64,000 nucleotides of DNA from Rufibacter roseolus (GCF_017916365.1 NZ_JAFMSU010000003.1:930001-994000), one strand, 5' to 3'; counted from the first letter of the stretch, positions 8,155 to 17,577 are shown. Notes: a model not told the origin generated them from the sequence alone. Program-made: numbers and translations.

Positions 8155-11100
8155 TTAGTTCATTAACAAGAGCTTCTTGGTGATGGTCTTCTTAGCGGTG
8201 GTTAACCGTGCAATGTAGACACCGTTTGGCAAGCCCTGAGCGTTGAACTGCATGGCCTGCGGCACCCCGCCTTCAGCGTTTCCTACAAAGAGGTGACGCA
8301 CCAGCTTACCCTGGGAATCAAAGATATCCAGCACTGCCTCACCAGACTCGGCTACCAGGAACTCAACAGTGGTGTTCTGGTTGAACGGGTTGGGGTAAAC
8401 AGACAGGTTAGTCTCCAGTGTTGGCACAAGCTCAGCGGTTTTAGTCTCCTCCACAGCATTGCTGGTGGTGGTCATTACCATTGGACCTGTGGCCAGGACA
8501 AAGATTGGGGTCTCTGTTACGGTAATGGCCAGTTTGCCCTGGTTTGTCTTCACCTTTTTCACCGCAAAAGTGCTGCTTCCGATTGTAGGCGTGTAGATAC
8601 TAGCTGAGTCGGTCCCCAGAGAAAGTGTGTAGTTCACTCTGCGGTCTTCATCATCAGGCACCCAGCAGGCATACATGTTCTTGCCGGAGTCGTCTCGGTA
8701 CTTGTCAATGCGTGGGTCAGAGCTCAGGCGGCTAACCGGCACAAAATCCCCGAATTCGGTTCCCACTTGGGCGATGTAGTCGGCGGCAGGTCTGCGCACC
8801 AGGGTATTCCGGTCTACGTGGCCGCTGGTGGCAAATTGCGTGGTGTTGTAAATAGAGCCGCTGGCGTCGTCGTAGAGCTGGTAGAAATACAGACCAGACA
8901 GACCAGCCATAGCATAATCAAGGGAGCTTCTCAGGATCCAGTCGCCCTGCACCGCAAATTTGTCTTTCGCCCCTATAACTTTCGTTCCCTGGGTTTTGCT
9001 GTTCCAGTCATAACCGGTCTCGGTGATGATGATCGGCATGTCACCGTCACCCACCATTTCGCGGTTCATCTGGTGGAATTTGTTGATGTTAAGCGGTGCC
9101 AGGGAAAGCTCTGGGGCAACCCCTACCCTCACACCATCGGCGTACTGCTCGCCATCAAAGTTGTTGTTGTAGGCGTGGTAGTTGATCTCATCAAAGCAAA
9201 GGTTCACTTTCCCGTTGGGCAGGTAGCCTCTGTTCTTTTTGCACCAGTCCACAAGACCCTGGTAGAAGCCAGTCTTAGTGGTGGCGATACCGGCAGCCAC
9301 TACTTTCATGTTAGGGTCAGCGTTTTTCACGCCCACGCCAGGTCCCAGGGTTCCCATGTGGCCGTCATAGAACGCGCTCAGGTAAGCGGCATACTCATCA
9401 CTGTTCTGGTTAGCAGCCCGGCCTTTCCAGTTACGGTCTGGCTCGTTATTGGCCTCCATTTTGGAAATCAGGTTCATCCCGATCTTTACGGTGCTTTTGG
9501 TCTTTACCAGGGTTGGGTTCAGGCTGGTATTGGATCCGTATCGGGCGGCAAACTGGAAGGCAAGCTTGGCGATCTTGATGTAGGAAGCAGGCTTCAGTTT
9601 ATCGGCGTTGTAGTTCGCGTTGAAGTAGTTGGTGCCCGTGGTATAGGTGCTTTTGTACGGCATCGGGGCGTTTTCATGATCATCAATGGCCGATGGATAC
9701 GTGGCCACCATCCAGCCGGGGATGTTCTTGATACACACCAGCACTTCTTTGCCTCTGGCTTTGTGGCGAGCGTAAATCTCATCCAGTTTCCAGCTTCCTT
9801 TCAGGGTTGGGTTAAAGCCGTAAGTTCCTTCGTAGGCTTCCAAAATCCCCCAGTCCACGTAATCCCTTACTACTTTGTAAGGCTCAATGGCGGCAATCTT
9901 CTGTACAAGTCGCTCGGCAATGGTGCTGGAGTTATCTGCCGGATAGGTGTTGACACCCAGCATTCTTTTGAGCGGATAAGCGGGCTTGGTGAAGGTAGGC
10001 GGGGTATAAGGCTTGTATTTACCGTAGAACTTGATCTCGTCTGGTAGTCTCACGCCTTTCTTTTTCCGGAGGATAACGGCACTTACCTTGAGGGAAGTGG
10101 TTAGGGTATGGTCAACCCAGACATTGTACTTGCTGCCGTTATAGACAGGGCCCAGAATCTCTTTGCCGGTGCCTCTTTCCACGTAAATGGTCTGGATCTC
10201 AGATCCTGCAGCAATGGTATTGCTACCGTCATAGAAGCTGATTCTCTGCAGTTCCACCTCCATCTGATCCGGGAAGTTCAGGACAACGTCTGCCACAGGC
10301 ATCATTTCCCCGTTACCCATGCTCACGGTTTCATTCACCACACCGTTGAACAGCTTGTCAATGTATTGGGTGCTTTTGTCTTTGTGGTAACCCCAGTAGC
10401 CTTTGTAAGGGATATTGCCGGTTACCGGGGTTGTGGTGGTAGTGGTAGTAGTGGTTGTACTGCTGGTACCTACTACCAGGGAACGGGTCACATTGGTAGC
10501 CGCGGAATAATTGCCACCCGCTACCTGCGAGGCGGTGATGTTGGCGGTGCCGGCTCCTACTATCGTTGCTTTCCAACCCTCGGTAGTCTTTACCACCGTG
10601 GCCACTGCAGGGTTTGAAGACGTGAAGGTGATGGGTGTGGTGGTATTGGTGCTGGTAGCAGTGATGGTGAAAGGCGCGTCTCCCACTTTCTTGGCAGGCA
10701 GAGCATTGAAGGTGATGATTGCCGGAACGGTAGAGACACTTAAAGTCCGGCTCACGTTAGTGGCGGCGGCGTATCCGTTACCTGCCGGTTGTGAGGCCGT
10801 GATGGTGGCAGAACCGGCTTTCAGGATGGTGGCCTTCCAGCCCTCGGTGGTATTAGCCACGGTTGCTACCGCGGTATTGGAAGAGGTAAAGTTGAGAGGA
10901 GTAACCGTGTTGGTACTGGTGGCTTGCAGCAGGAAAGGTGCGTCGCCGTATTTCTTGGCAGGAAGTGAGTTGAAGGTGATCACTGAGGCCAACGTAGTAG
11001 ACTGGGTGGTGTTGGTGACGCTACCTACGGGCTGACCGTAGATTCTTACTTTCTGCGGAATGTTGTTCGCGTACTTCCGGACGATGATGGCATCTGCCTC

Positions 11101-11502
11101 GGTAAGGGTGCTGGGTTTGATATCTACCCACTGCAGGAACATTCTTCCGTCAAAAGTGGCGAGGAGTTGCCGCTCGGTGCCTTTTAAAGCGTAGATGTAG
11201 GCTGGGTTGGTGGTGAAGGTTCCCTGGTAATCATACAGAGAAACTCTTGAGATGGTACTCCGGCTTTCCAGATTCAGGACAACGTCTATGTACTGCTTGT
11301 TGATGGCGGTCCAATTATTCTGAACCAATTTACTGAGATCATCCAGCAGCCAGGGAGCATAATCTGTACCGGTATTTAGGGATGGTTCAATGGAAGTTAC
11401 TTTAAGGTTTACCTCAGTGGATGTCTGGGCATTAGAACTTCTGGGAATTAAACAGGAGAGAAAGATAGATAAGCTTAAAAGAATGGGTTTAATAGGGTTC
11501 AT
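8155..11502 (-). CDS. Secreted T9SS glycoside-hydrolase-like protein with two Ig-like repeats
   Basis: From the chosen Met (MNPIKPILLSLSIFLSCLIP, a signal peptide), the 1115-residue protein has these parts. A beta-rich, possibly carbohydrate-binding segment lies at about 30-165. Two Ig-like repeats (175-345) share PAKKxGDAPF, FTSSNxAVATV and TITASQ. A Ser/Thr linker (347-360) leads to a second beta-rich segment (365-500). A TIM-barrel-like domain (510-900) has a candidate acid/base Glu in ANNEPDRNW (about 687) and nucleophile Glu in IIITETGYDW (about 828). The C-terminus is a T9SS type A sorting domain (SVYPNPFNQNTTVEF ... ITKKLLL). It probably degrades a polysaccharide at the cell surface; the GH family is not certain. 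The longer open frame adds 17 residues before the signal peptide and was rejected. Confidence 0.82.
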   Translation of the reverse strand: MNPIKPILLSLSIFLSCLIPRSSNAQTSTEVNLKVTSIEPSLNTGTDYAPWLLDDLSKLVQNNWTAINKQYIDVVLNLESRSTISRVSLYDYQGTFTTNPAYIYALKGTERQLLATFDGRMFLQWVDIKPSTLTEADAIIVRKYANNIPQKVRIYGQPVGSVTNTTQSTTLASVITFNSLPAKKYGDAPFLLQATSTNTVTPLNFTSSNTAVATVANTTEGWKATILKAGSATITASQPAGNGYAAATNVSRTLSVSTVPAIITFNALPAKKVGDAPFTITATSTNTTTPITFTSSNPAVATVVKTTEGWKATIVGAGTANITASQVAGGNYSAATNVTRSLVVGTSSTTTTTTTTTTPVTGNIPYKGYWGYHKDKSTQYIDKLFNGVVNETVSMGNGEMMPVADVVLNFPDQMEVELQRISFYDGSNTIAAGSEIQTIYVERGTGKEILGPVYNGSKYNVWVDHTLTTSLKVSAVILRKKKGVRLPDEIKFYGKYKPYTPPTFTKPAYPLKRMLGVNTYPADNSSTIAERLVQKIAAIEPYKVVRDYVDWGILEAYEGTYGFNPTLKGSWKLDEIYARHKARGKEVLVCIKNIPGWMVATYPSAIDDHENAPMPYKSTYTTGTNYFNANYNADKLKPASYIKIAKLAFQFAARYGSNTSLNPTLVKTKSTVKIGMNLISKMEANNEPDRNWKGRAANQNSDEYAAYLSAFYDGHMGTLGPGVGVKNADPNMKVVAAGIATTKTGFYQGLVDWCKKNRGYLPNGKVNLCFDEINYHAYNNNFDGEQYADGVRVGVAPELSLAPLNINKFHQMNREMVGDGDMPIIITETGYDWNSKTQGTKVIGAKDKFAVQGDWILRSSLDYAMAGLSGLYFYQLYDDASGSIYNTTQFATSGHVDRNTLVRRPAADYIAQVGTEFGDFVPVSRLSSDPRIDKYRDDSGKNMYACWVPDDEDRRVNYTLSLGTDSASIYTPTIGSSTFAVKKVKTNQGKLAITVTETPIFVLATGPMVMTTTSNAVEETKTAELVPTLETNLSVYPNPFNQNTTVEFLVAESGEAVLDIFDSQGKLVRHLFVGNAEGGVPQAMQFNAQGLPNGVYIARLTTAKKTITKKLLLMN

Positions 11503-11586
11503 GGGCGCGTGGTAGGTAGAAAAATCAGGTAGAATCCATGAAGGGGGGAGCATGAAGACTTATTACAATTCAGACGCGGCTTTAAA

Positions 11587-11620
11587 CCTCTAATTATGAA
11601 TTAATTAGGCTTATTAGAGG
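11587..11620. repeat. Inverted repeat CCTCTAAT/ATTAGAGG upstream of the glycosidase-like gene
   Basis: Eight-base perfect arms (11587-11594, 11613-11620) surround an AT-rich centre. It lies about 85-120 bases before the minus-strand start, in the likely leader. Confidence 0.5.
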
Positions 11621-11638
11621 TAAATAAAGTGAAGTGAG

Positions 11639-11674
11639 AGCCCTCGCATTACCTGCGATGTGAAATACAGGGCT
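11639..11674. repeat. Nested inverted repeat AGCCCT/AGGGCT enclosing CGCA/TGCG
   Basis: The outer arms (11639-11644, 11669-11674) enclose an inner hairpin CGCA-TTACC-TGCG. It lies about 140-170 bases upstream of the glycosidase-like start and may be leader structure or an operator. Confidence 0.45.
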
Positions 11675-12756
11675 GTTTTTACAAAGTGGACTTATTCAAT
11701 ACATAAAACAATTCTACTAGTATGCAAGCCTAATACTAAGCTATAGTAAAATTTAGTTTAGATAGAAAAAACACAATTGCAAGTTAAACCTCTGCATCCC
11801 TCAACCTAGCTTTTGTATCAATAACCTCGTTATTTCCATTTTAAGCCAGGATTAAATAGGGTTTATATCAAGTAGTTATCGTATATACCGCATAAGAGTT
11901 AAGTGAAACCATCATAAAGAGTACAATTCTCTCTACTTTTAGATAATCCAAAATTATGCACTGAAACAAAACCACGCAACAAGCAAAATATAACTTTTCA
12001 AACAAAAGCTAAATCTTATATAAAGAAGTTAAACCTTATTTATGCTATTCTCGTAGGGGTGCCACTAATTTTCCGAGAAATTTGGATTTTATGAGCACCT
12101 TTTCAGGCAGGCTAATACTTTGAAGATGAGACCTCTATTTTACCATTAGGGCGTTCTATAATTTTATTCAGAATTATATTATTTTAATATATATACCAAT
12201 TATATATATAAAGTATTGATAATAAGAAGCATAGGCCTAAAAGCAGCTTTTTACAAGGATTTGCAGACTACAGCACAAGGACGCAGAATTAGACAATTAT
12301 GTATTTTAAAGATTTTTAATAAGGTTAAACCAACATCTTTTCGCAGGCCTTTCTTGCTTCTGTATCAGAAAACAAAAAGGCTTGGCGGCTTGAGGAAGGA
12401 TGCAGGCTTACTCGTTTGGGAGAGGTGGATGGAATAGGAGTCGGGCTACAAACCAGCGCGTGAAGAGACATACAGAATTCTCTATCCCAGAAGACGAGGA
12501 TAAAAGCGTTTTCAGTCTGAAATAACAAAAACAAGGCAAAAACGGCTTATGGCTTAATGGCTCCTGCCTTTAGCTTGATTCTCATCTGACCACTCGCAGG
12601 TAATTCTTTCCTCCCTCCCGTACTTTGGTAATGGCTGCCCCGGAGGGTAGAAAACAGCATCGCTTACCATCAGCGGCATTTACCAAAGCATCTGAACACA
12701 ACTTTTTGACACCATAGAAGAAACAAAGCTTTTACAGGCACCAAACCTGCCTTAAA

Positions 12757-12806
12757 GCCGAAAGCCCCACAGGAAAGCGTATGGTCTTTCCTGTGGGGCT
12801 TTCGGC
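12757..12806 (-). terminator. Long hairpin terminator, 21-base-pair perfect stem
   Basis: Arms 12757-12777 and 12786-12806 (core AAAGCCCCACAGGAAAG) pair perfectly around CGTATGGT. It lies 40 bases after the class A PBP stop on the minus strand. The T-run is weak. Confidence 0.82.
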
Positions 12807-12845
12807 ATTCTTCCTTAAGTCTTCTAAAGCCTAAGCCAGGGTCGC

Positions 12846-15173
12846 TTAAAACTGAGAGGAGATACTATCATTCAGCTGCTCCAGCATGGTGTCTACGGCA
12901 GTGGTATCTACCACTTTTGGTCTGCGGGGAGGCGCTGGCGTGATGCAGTTATAAGTCTTGTTGATTTTCACTTTGGGTTTAGGGAAAGTCCCCAGCTTAA
13001 CTCCCAGGTTAGGATCACGGTACACCTTCTCCATGAACCGGCCAAAAATGGGCAGCGCGGTTTTAGAGCCTTCACCCGTAGCCGAGGTCCGGAAGTGGAT
13101 ACTGCGGTCTTCCCCTCCTACCCAAACGCCTGTTACCAAGTCTTTGGTCACGCCCATGTACCAGCCGTCTGAGTGATTGGAGGTGGTTCCGGTTTTACCG
13201 CCAATCTGGTTTCCTTTTTTCCAGAGGTCGTACTCCCATAAGGCCTGTGAGGTACCGCCCGGTTCTTCCATGGTGCCTTTGAGCATGTGCACCATCAGGA
13301 AAGCGGTTTCTTCTGAGATCACCCGCTTCTGCTGCGGATTGAACTGCTCCACCACGTTGCCGTTGCGGTCTTCTATGCGCATCACCAGCATGGGTTTGTT
13401 CAGGAAGCCGTTGTTCACAAAAGTGCTGTAGGCATTCACCATTTCATAGATGCTCACGTCTGATGAACCCAAACCAATGGAAGGCACCGCCTCCAGCGGG
13501 CTTGTGATCCCCAGCTGGCGGGCGAATCTACGCACGGTCTCCCAGCCAATGGCCTCGGTCAGTTGCGCAGTCACGGTATTGATGGACCGGCCCATGGCAT
13601 GGCGCAGGGTCATGTTCTGCCCGGAAATGGAGTAGCTGGCGTTATGCGGGGTCCACTCCATGGGTTTGCCGTTCTCTACGTATTTAATGGTCACGCGCTT
13701 GTCCTGAATCCTGTCGCAGGGTGAGTAACCTCCATCAATGGCGGCGGCGTACACAAAAGGCTTAAACGTGGAACCCGGCTGGCGCTTGGCCTGCTTTACG
13801 TGGTCGTATTTAAAGTTCTCGTAGTCAATACCGCCCACCCAGGCCTTGATGTGCCCGGTGAAAGGATCCATGGTCATCATGCCGGCCCGCAGAAAACGCT
13901 TGTAATACCGCAGCGAGTCCATAGAGCTCATGGTCATCTCTTTAGGCCCTTTCCAGCTGAAGACCGTCATTTTCTTGGGCGTATTCAGTTCCCGGTTAAT
14001 AGAAACGGTATCGTCTTCGTATTTGGCTTTCAAAGACGCGTACACGCCGGTGCGCTTGATGGCATTCTCAATGAAGCCCGGAATCTCATTGTTCTGGTCA
14101 TCTACCCACGGGTTTTTCCCACGCCAGTGACCTTCAAACCGGTTCTGCAAGGTCTTCATCTTCTCCTGCAGGGCTTCCTCGGCCAGGCGCTGCATGCGTG
14201 AGTCAATGGTGAGGTAGATCTTGAGGCCATCGGCGTAGATGTCCAGTTCCTTTTCCTCGGCCCAGTTGCGCACAAACTCGTTCACCGCCTGCCGGTAATA
14301 GGCCGGAACTCCGTCCAGGTGCTGTTCCACGTGGTATTTCAACTCAATTGGAAGTTGGGACAAAGAATCTGCCTCGGCCTGGGTGATTACCTGGTTACGG
14401 GCCATCTGCTGCAGCACCACATTACGGCGGGCCACTGCGTTCTTGGGGTTGAACCGTGGGTTGTAGGTAGTGGGCGCTTTCAGCACACCCACCAGCATGG
14501 CGGCTTCCTCGGGTTTCAGCTTGTCTGGCGTGGTAGAGAAGAAGGTCTTAGCGGCCACCTTGATCCCGAAGGCGTTGCTCCCGAAATCAACGGTATTCAG
14601 GTACATGCCCAGGATCTCGTCTTTGGTGTAGCGCTGCTCCAGTTTAATGGAGGTATTCCACTCCTTGGTTTTGGCCACCACCGTAGACACCAGCGGCACG
14701 TGCCCCAAAATGCCTTTGGTGTTCTTGGTACGCGTTTTATAGAGGTTTTTGGCTAACTGCTGGGTAAGCGTGGAGGCCCCGCGGGAATCACCTTTGAGGT
14801 TGTCTTTCACGGCCGCCAGCACTGAGATAGGGTCAATGCCCTGGTGCTCATAGAAACGCTCATCCTCAGTAGCCACCAGCGCTTTCACCATCACGGGTGC
14901 AATGCTGTCATACGGCACCAGGTCGCGGTTCTCCCGGAAATACCGGCCCACCAGCAAACCATCTGACGTATAGATCTCAGAAGGCAGGTTGTTTCTTGGG
15001 TTCTCCAGGTCGTCCAGCCCCGGTGATTCCCCAAACAGGTACAACAGGTTCAGGTCAACGGCAACAAAGTAAAGGACGATGAACAATACCCCGAAGACGA
15101 AGGTCTTCCAGAGGGTTCTGATCCATTTATGGTATTTGGTACGCGGGGGTTTTATCTTTTTTATTTCTGGCAT
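12846..15173 (-). CDS. Class A penicillin-binding protein (transglycosylase/transpeptidase)
   Basis: This 775-residue bifunctional peptidoglycan synthase is anchored by one N-terminal membrane segment (FVFGVLFIVLYFVAVDL). The GT51 domain (about 80-265) has the catalytic glutamate motif ATEDERFYEHQG and GASTLTQQLAKNLY. The transpeptidase domain (about 430-700) has the SxxK serine in QPGSTFKPFVYAA, SxN as SIN in MGRSINTVTAQ, and KTG in IGGKTGTTSNHSDGWY. It polymerises and crosslinks glycan strands in the periplasm. The second Met (MPEIKKIKPPRTKYHKW) fits the usual start better than the upstream one. Confidence 0.96.
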   Translation of the reverse strand: MPEIKKIKPPRTKYHKWIRTLWKTFVFGVLFIVLYFVAVDLNLLYLFGESPGLDDLENPRNNLPSEIYTSDGLLVGRYFRENRDLVPYDSIAPVMVKALVATEDERFYEHQGIDPISVLAAVKDNLKGDSRGASTLTQQLAKNLYKTRTKNTKGILGHVPLVSTVVAKTKEWNTSIKLEQRYTKDEILGMYLNTVDFGSNAFGIKVAAKTFFSTTPDKLKPEEAAMLVGVLKAPTTYNPRFNPKNAVARRNVVLQQMARNQVITQAEADSLSQLPIELKYHVEQHLDGVPAYYRQAVNEFVRNWAEEKELDIYADGLKIYLTIDSRMQRLAEEALQEKMKTLQNRFEGHWRGKNPWVDDQNNEIPGFIENAIKRTGVYASLKAKYEDDTVSINRELNTPKKMTVFSWKGPKEMTMSSMDSLRYYKRFLRAGMMTMDPFTGHIKAWVGGIDYENFKYDHVKQAKRQPGSTFKPFVYAAAIDGGYSPCDRIQDKRVTIKYVENGKPMEWTPHNASYSISGQNMTLRHAMGRSINTVTAQLTEAIGWETVRRFARQLGITSPLEAVPSIGLGSSDVSIYEMVNAYSTFVNNGFLNKPMLVMRIEDRNGNVVEQFNPQQKRVISEETAFLMVHMLKGTMEEPGGTSQALWEYDLWKKGNQIGGKTGTTSNHSDGWYMGVTKDLVTGVWVGGEDRSIHFRTSATGEGSKTALPIFGRFMEKVYRDPNLGVKLGTFPKPKVKINKTYNCITPAPPRRPKVVDTTAVDTMLEQLNDSISSQF

Positions 15174-15215
15174 GCGGCTATTCACGGGCGCAAAACCCGC
15201 TTTCTCAAAAACGCC

Positions 15216-15223
15216 CAAAGTTA
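15216..15223 (-). promoter_or_regulatory. Candidate -7 element TAACTTTG for the class A PBP gene
   Basis: Exact TAnnTTTG on the minus strand, about 43 bases before the chosen ATG. An inverted repeat sits directly upstream, in the promoter spacer. Confidence 0.5.
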
Positions 15224-15224
15224 C

Positions 15225-15244
15225 GGGAAAGTGTTGGCTTTCCC
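15225..15244. promoter_or_regulatory. Inverted repeat GGGAAAG-TGTTGG-CTTTCCC in the PBP promoter spacer
   Basis: Seven-base perfect arms begin two bases from the -7 element. The position between the -7 and -33 regions would suit an operator. Confidence 0.4.
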
Positions 15245-15258
15245 GAAGTTGTGCACTT

Positions 15259-15297
15259 GTTTAGGCGCTCTTTTCTGAGAAACAGGTTAAAAACGGC
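15259..15297. repeat. Family A palindrome, degenerate copy
   Basis: TTGTTTAGGCGC, centre TCTTTTCTGAGAAACAG, then GTTAAAAACGGC. It lies upstream of the PBP promoter elements. Confidence 0.6.
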
Positions 15298-15415
15298 AAC
15301 TCCATGAGCCACAGGAGCAAATCTCTGCGCCAATATAAGGTTTTTCTTCGCAATACCCAGATACACAGGCATTCTGCTTCCTTCTTTCTCTTTGGCTTTT
15401 ACCCTCTCTCCTTGT

Positions 15416-15486
15416 TCTGTCCCCTGACAGACTAACCCGGCAAAAGCTGCTCGTAAGGTTCACTTTCCGGTCTGTCAGGGAACAGA
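15416..15486. repeat. Spaced inverted repeat, 17-base arms
   Basis: TCTGTCCCCTGACAGAC (15416-15432) and its inverse at 15470-15486 match at 16 of 17 positions around a 37-base loop. Each arm also contains CTGACAG. It resembles neither family A nor a simple terminator. Confidence 0.65.
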
Positions 15487-15594
15487 TCGAGGAGACTTTT
15501 TAAGATAGGATAGTTCTGCTTTACCTCTTTAAAAGTATCAGAGGAATAAAAACCGACTTAATTCTCGGACCTATTCCAACTTAGGCTAAGGCTT

Positions 15595-16560
15595 TTACTC
15601 CAGGCTCTTTTTATAGAGATGGTACAGCACCTTTTTGTCATCGTCGGTGAGGATGCCGTTCACTTCCTTCTGCACGAAATGCAGCTTAAAAGCCTTGATG
15701 GCCGCGTCCAGGTTCTTAACATCGTAACCAATGATGCGGAGGGCATCTTTGGGCTGGAAGGAAAGTGGAATAGTGTCTACCTCCACCACCACACCGGGAG
15801 GAACTATGGTCACGGGCGCCGAGATACTGTCTTTGGCAATGGCCATGCTATCTGCAGTTACGACCGTGGAATCCTGGTAAGGCGGGATAATGGATTCAAA
15901 TACCGAGTTGCGCACCTTCTCCTCATCGTACCACATCCCAAAACCGGCCTCGGCGAGCTTCTTCCAGGGGAAAGTTGGATTGGGATCTACCTTGCGGCTG
16001 GGCGCGATGTCTGAGTGCCCGATGAAGTTGGCAGCCGGAATACCGTGGGTTTTCTTAAGGATAGCCAACACCTGCAAGAGGCTGTTGATCTGCGCCTCGG
16101 CGAAGGGCTCAGAACCGTTGTTATCCAGCTCAATCCCGATGGAGGAAGAGTTGAGGTCTGAGTTATTGCCCCACTTGCCCGCGCCGCCGTGCCAAGCCCG
16201 CAGATAGTCACTGAGCATGTGGTACACCTTGCCGTCGCGGCCAATCACGTAATGGGCGCTCACCTGGGTTCTGGCCAAAGTAAAGGTCTTCAGCGTCTGC
16301 TCCGTAGAGTTCTGCGCCGTATGGTGAATCACCACGAAGTTGGGTTTCCGGAGGTTGAAGTTGGTGGTTCCTACCCACTGGTCTCCCTGCATGAGGCTAT
16401 CCTCTCCGGGATTGGTGACCGGCGTGGCGCGCAGGGTTTTGGCAAAGGCCTTCGCCTGCTTCTTATAGATCTTGTTGGTAGCGGCGTAAGGATTGCTGGA
16501 GCAACCGGCCAAAACCATCGACAGAAAAACAGGGAAGCAAAGCAGGGCAGTACGTTTCAT
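15595..16560 (-). CDS. N-acetylmuramoyl-L-alanine amidase lipoprotein (Amidase_2)
   Basis: The start MKRTALLCFPVFLSMVLAGC gives a lipoprotein signal with the lipobox LAGC. The amidase domain (about 65-215) has the first zinc histidine in FVVIHHTAQNS, then GRDGKVYHMLSDYLRAWHGG, and the last zinc ligand region IGHSDIAPSRKVDPNPTFPW, as in AmpD-type enzymes. The C-terminal 110 residues, starting around DEEKVRNSVFESI, include a helical region (ALRIIGYDVKNLDAAIKAFKLHF) like a peptidoglycan-binding fold. It cleaves the amide between MurNAc and stem peptide in the envelope. It is probably a separate transcription unit from the PBP. Confidence 0.93.
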   Translation of the reverse strand: MKRTALLCFPVFLSMVLAGCSSNPYAATNKIYKKQAKAFAKTLRATPVTNPGEDSLMQGDQWVGTTNFNLRKPNFVVIHHTAQNSTEQTLKTFTLARTQVSAHYVIGRDGKVYHMLSDYLRAWHGGAGKWGNNSDLNSSSIGIELDNNGSEPFAEAQINSLLQVLAILKKTHGIPAANFIGHSDIAPSRKVDPNPTFPWKKLAEAGFGMWYDEEKVRNSVFESIIPPYQDSTVVTADSMAIAKDSISAPVTIVPPGVVVEVDTIPLSFQPKDALRIIGYDVKNLDAAIKAFKLHFVQKEVNGILTDDDKKVLYHLYKKSLE

Positions 16561-16764
16561 AGGACAGGTCATTTACCAGGCCAAAGATGCTAAAATTTCC
16601 CTTCGCCCGAAAAGGGAGGAGCCATTCAACTGCAGGCTAAGAAAGATCACATCTTAACCCGGAACATCTAAAAATGCTATCAAACCCATATAACTTCTTG
16701 ACTATTAACCTAATTCTCCGCAACTTCATAAGAGCGAGCCGCTGGTAGAAGTAGCAATTGACTG

Positions 16765-16783
16765 GCCGGTTAACAGAACCGGC
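16765..16783 (+). promoter_or_regulatory. Hairpin GCCGGTT-AACAG-AACCGGC followed by T-rich sequence
   Basis: Seven-base perfect arms precede TGTTTTTCTTTT, 34 bases before the DJ-1/PfpI start. No plus-strand gene lies upstream, so a leader attenuator is possible. Confidence 0.35.
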
Positions 16784-16816
16784 AATGTTTTTCTTTTATC
16801 CTTAACGCATCATCCT

Positions 16817-17443
16817 ATGGAAAACAAAAAGAAAATCCTGTTCCTCACCGGCGATTTCGCCGAGGATTACGAGACCATGGTTCCCTTCCAGATGTTGCTC
16901 ATGGTGGGGTATGACGTACACGCCGTGTGCCCCGGCAAAAAGAAAGGCGACACCATCAAAACCGCCATCCATGATTTTGAGGGCGACCAGACCTACACCG
17001 AGAAACCCGGCCATAACTTTCAACTAAACTACGCTTTCGCGGATGTCAACCCTGAGGACTACGCCGGACTGGTGATTGCCGGAGGCCGCGCGCCCGAGTA
17101 CCTGCGCCTGAACCAGCGCGTGCTGAAGGTGGTGCAGCATTTCATGGAGAAAGACAAACCGTTGGCCGCAGTTTGCCACGGCATCCAGATCCTGACCGCT
17201 GCCCGCGTGGTGGAAGGACGCCGCCTCACCGCCTATCCGGCCGTTGGGCCAGAAGTGAGTCTGGCCGGCGGCACCTTTGTTCCGGTAGAGGCCACCGAAG
17301 CCGTGGTAGACGGCAACCTGGTCACCTCCCCTGCCTGGCCCGGCCATCCCGCCTTTATCCGGGAGTTCCTCAAAGTAATGGGCGTCACCATTGACCTTAA
17401 TGCCGGTTCCCGCGCCACCACTTCCGTGGAATACCTGACTTAA
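16817..17443 (+). CDS. DJ-1/PfpI family protein
   Basis: This 208-residue protein has the nucleophile elbow [13 protein letters not shown] with the conserved cysteine, and an early [14 protein letters not shown] segment as in PfpI/YhbO-like proteins. The [22 protein letters not shown] stretch is also typical. Family members act as glyoxalases, deglycases or proteases; the activity here is not decided by sequence. It stands alone between two non-coding stretches. Confidence 0.92.
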   Translation: MENKKKILFLTGDFAEDYETMVPFQMLLMVGYDVHAVCPGKKKGDTIKTAIHDFEGDQTYTEKPGHNFQLNYAFADVNPEDYAGLVIAGGRAPEYLRLNQRVLKVVQHFMEKDKPLAAVCHGIQILTAARVVEGRRLTAYPAVGPEVSLAGGTFVPVEATEAVVDGNLVTSPAWPGHPAFIREFLKVMGVTIDLNAGSRATTSVEYLT

Positions 17444-17470
17444 GGAGTACCTGGCTTAAGCAGAATTGCA

Positions 17471-17518
17471 AAACCTGTTTCGAGGCTGATTTCCGATTAT
17501 TAGCCCCGAAACAGGTTT
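17471..17518. repeat. Family A palindrome, long copy with 17-base arms
   Basis: AAACCTGTTTCGAGGCT and AGCCCCGAAACAGGTTT pair at 16 of 17 positions around a 14-base centre. The arms differ from the consensus in matched fashion. It could terminate the DJ-1/PfpI gene. Confidence 0.8.
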
Positions 17519-17577
17519 CCCTTTACGAACAAGACGATATTTTTTTCCTCCCTTATCTCAGGCTATTTCATTCTGCC

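Larger units (their letters stand above)
11503..12756. other. AT-rich 1.25-kb stretch without a credible gene
   Basis: From about 11580 to 12320 the sequence is much richer in A+T than its surroundings, with runs such as TATATATA near 12205. Nested inverted repeats lie at 11587-11674, upstream of the glycosidase-like gene. Short open frames at 12216-12437 (plus) and 12325-12534 (minus) lack any protein-like signature. Confidence 0.6.
15245..15594. other. Intergenic stretch without a credible gene
   Basis: It holds a family A copy (15259-15297) and a widely spaced 17-base inverted repeat (15416-15486). No coding signal was seen. Confidence 0.6.

Noticed and set aside
8767-10047. 426-codon open frame opposite the glycosidase-like gene
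   Set aside because: It lies wholly antisense to a gene with a clear signal peptide, domain order and T9SS end; its composition is that of a shadow frame.
11639-11674. Possible c-di-GMP or other known riboswitch upstream of the glycosidase-like gene
   Set aside because: The hairpins are there, but none of the conserved bases of riboswitch classes I know are present.
12216-12437. 73-codon open frame in the AT-rich gap
   Set aside because: No signal, domain or promoter; another frame on the opposite strand is equally open.
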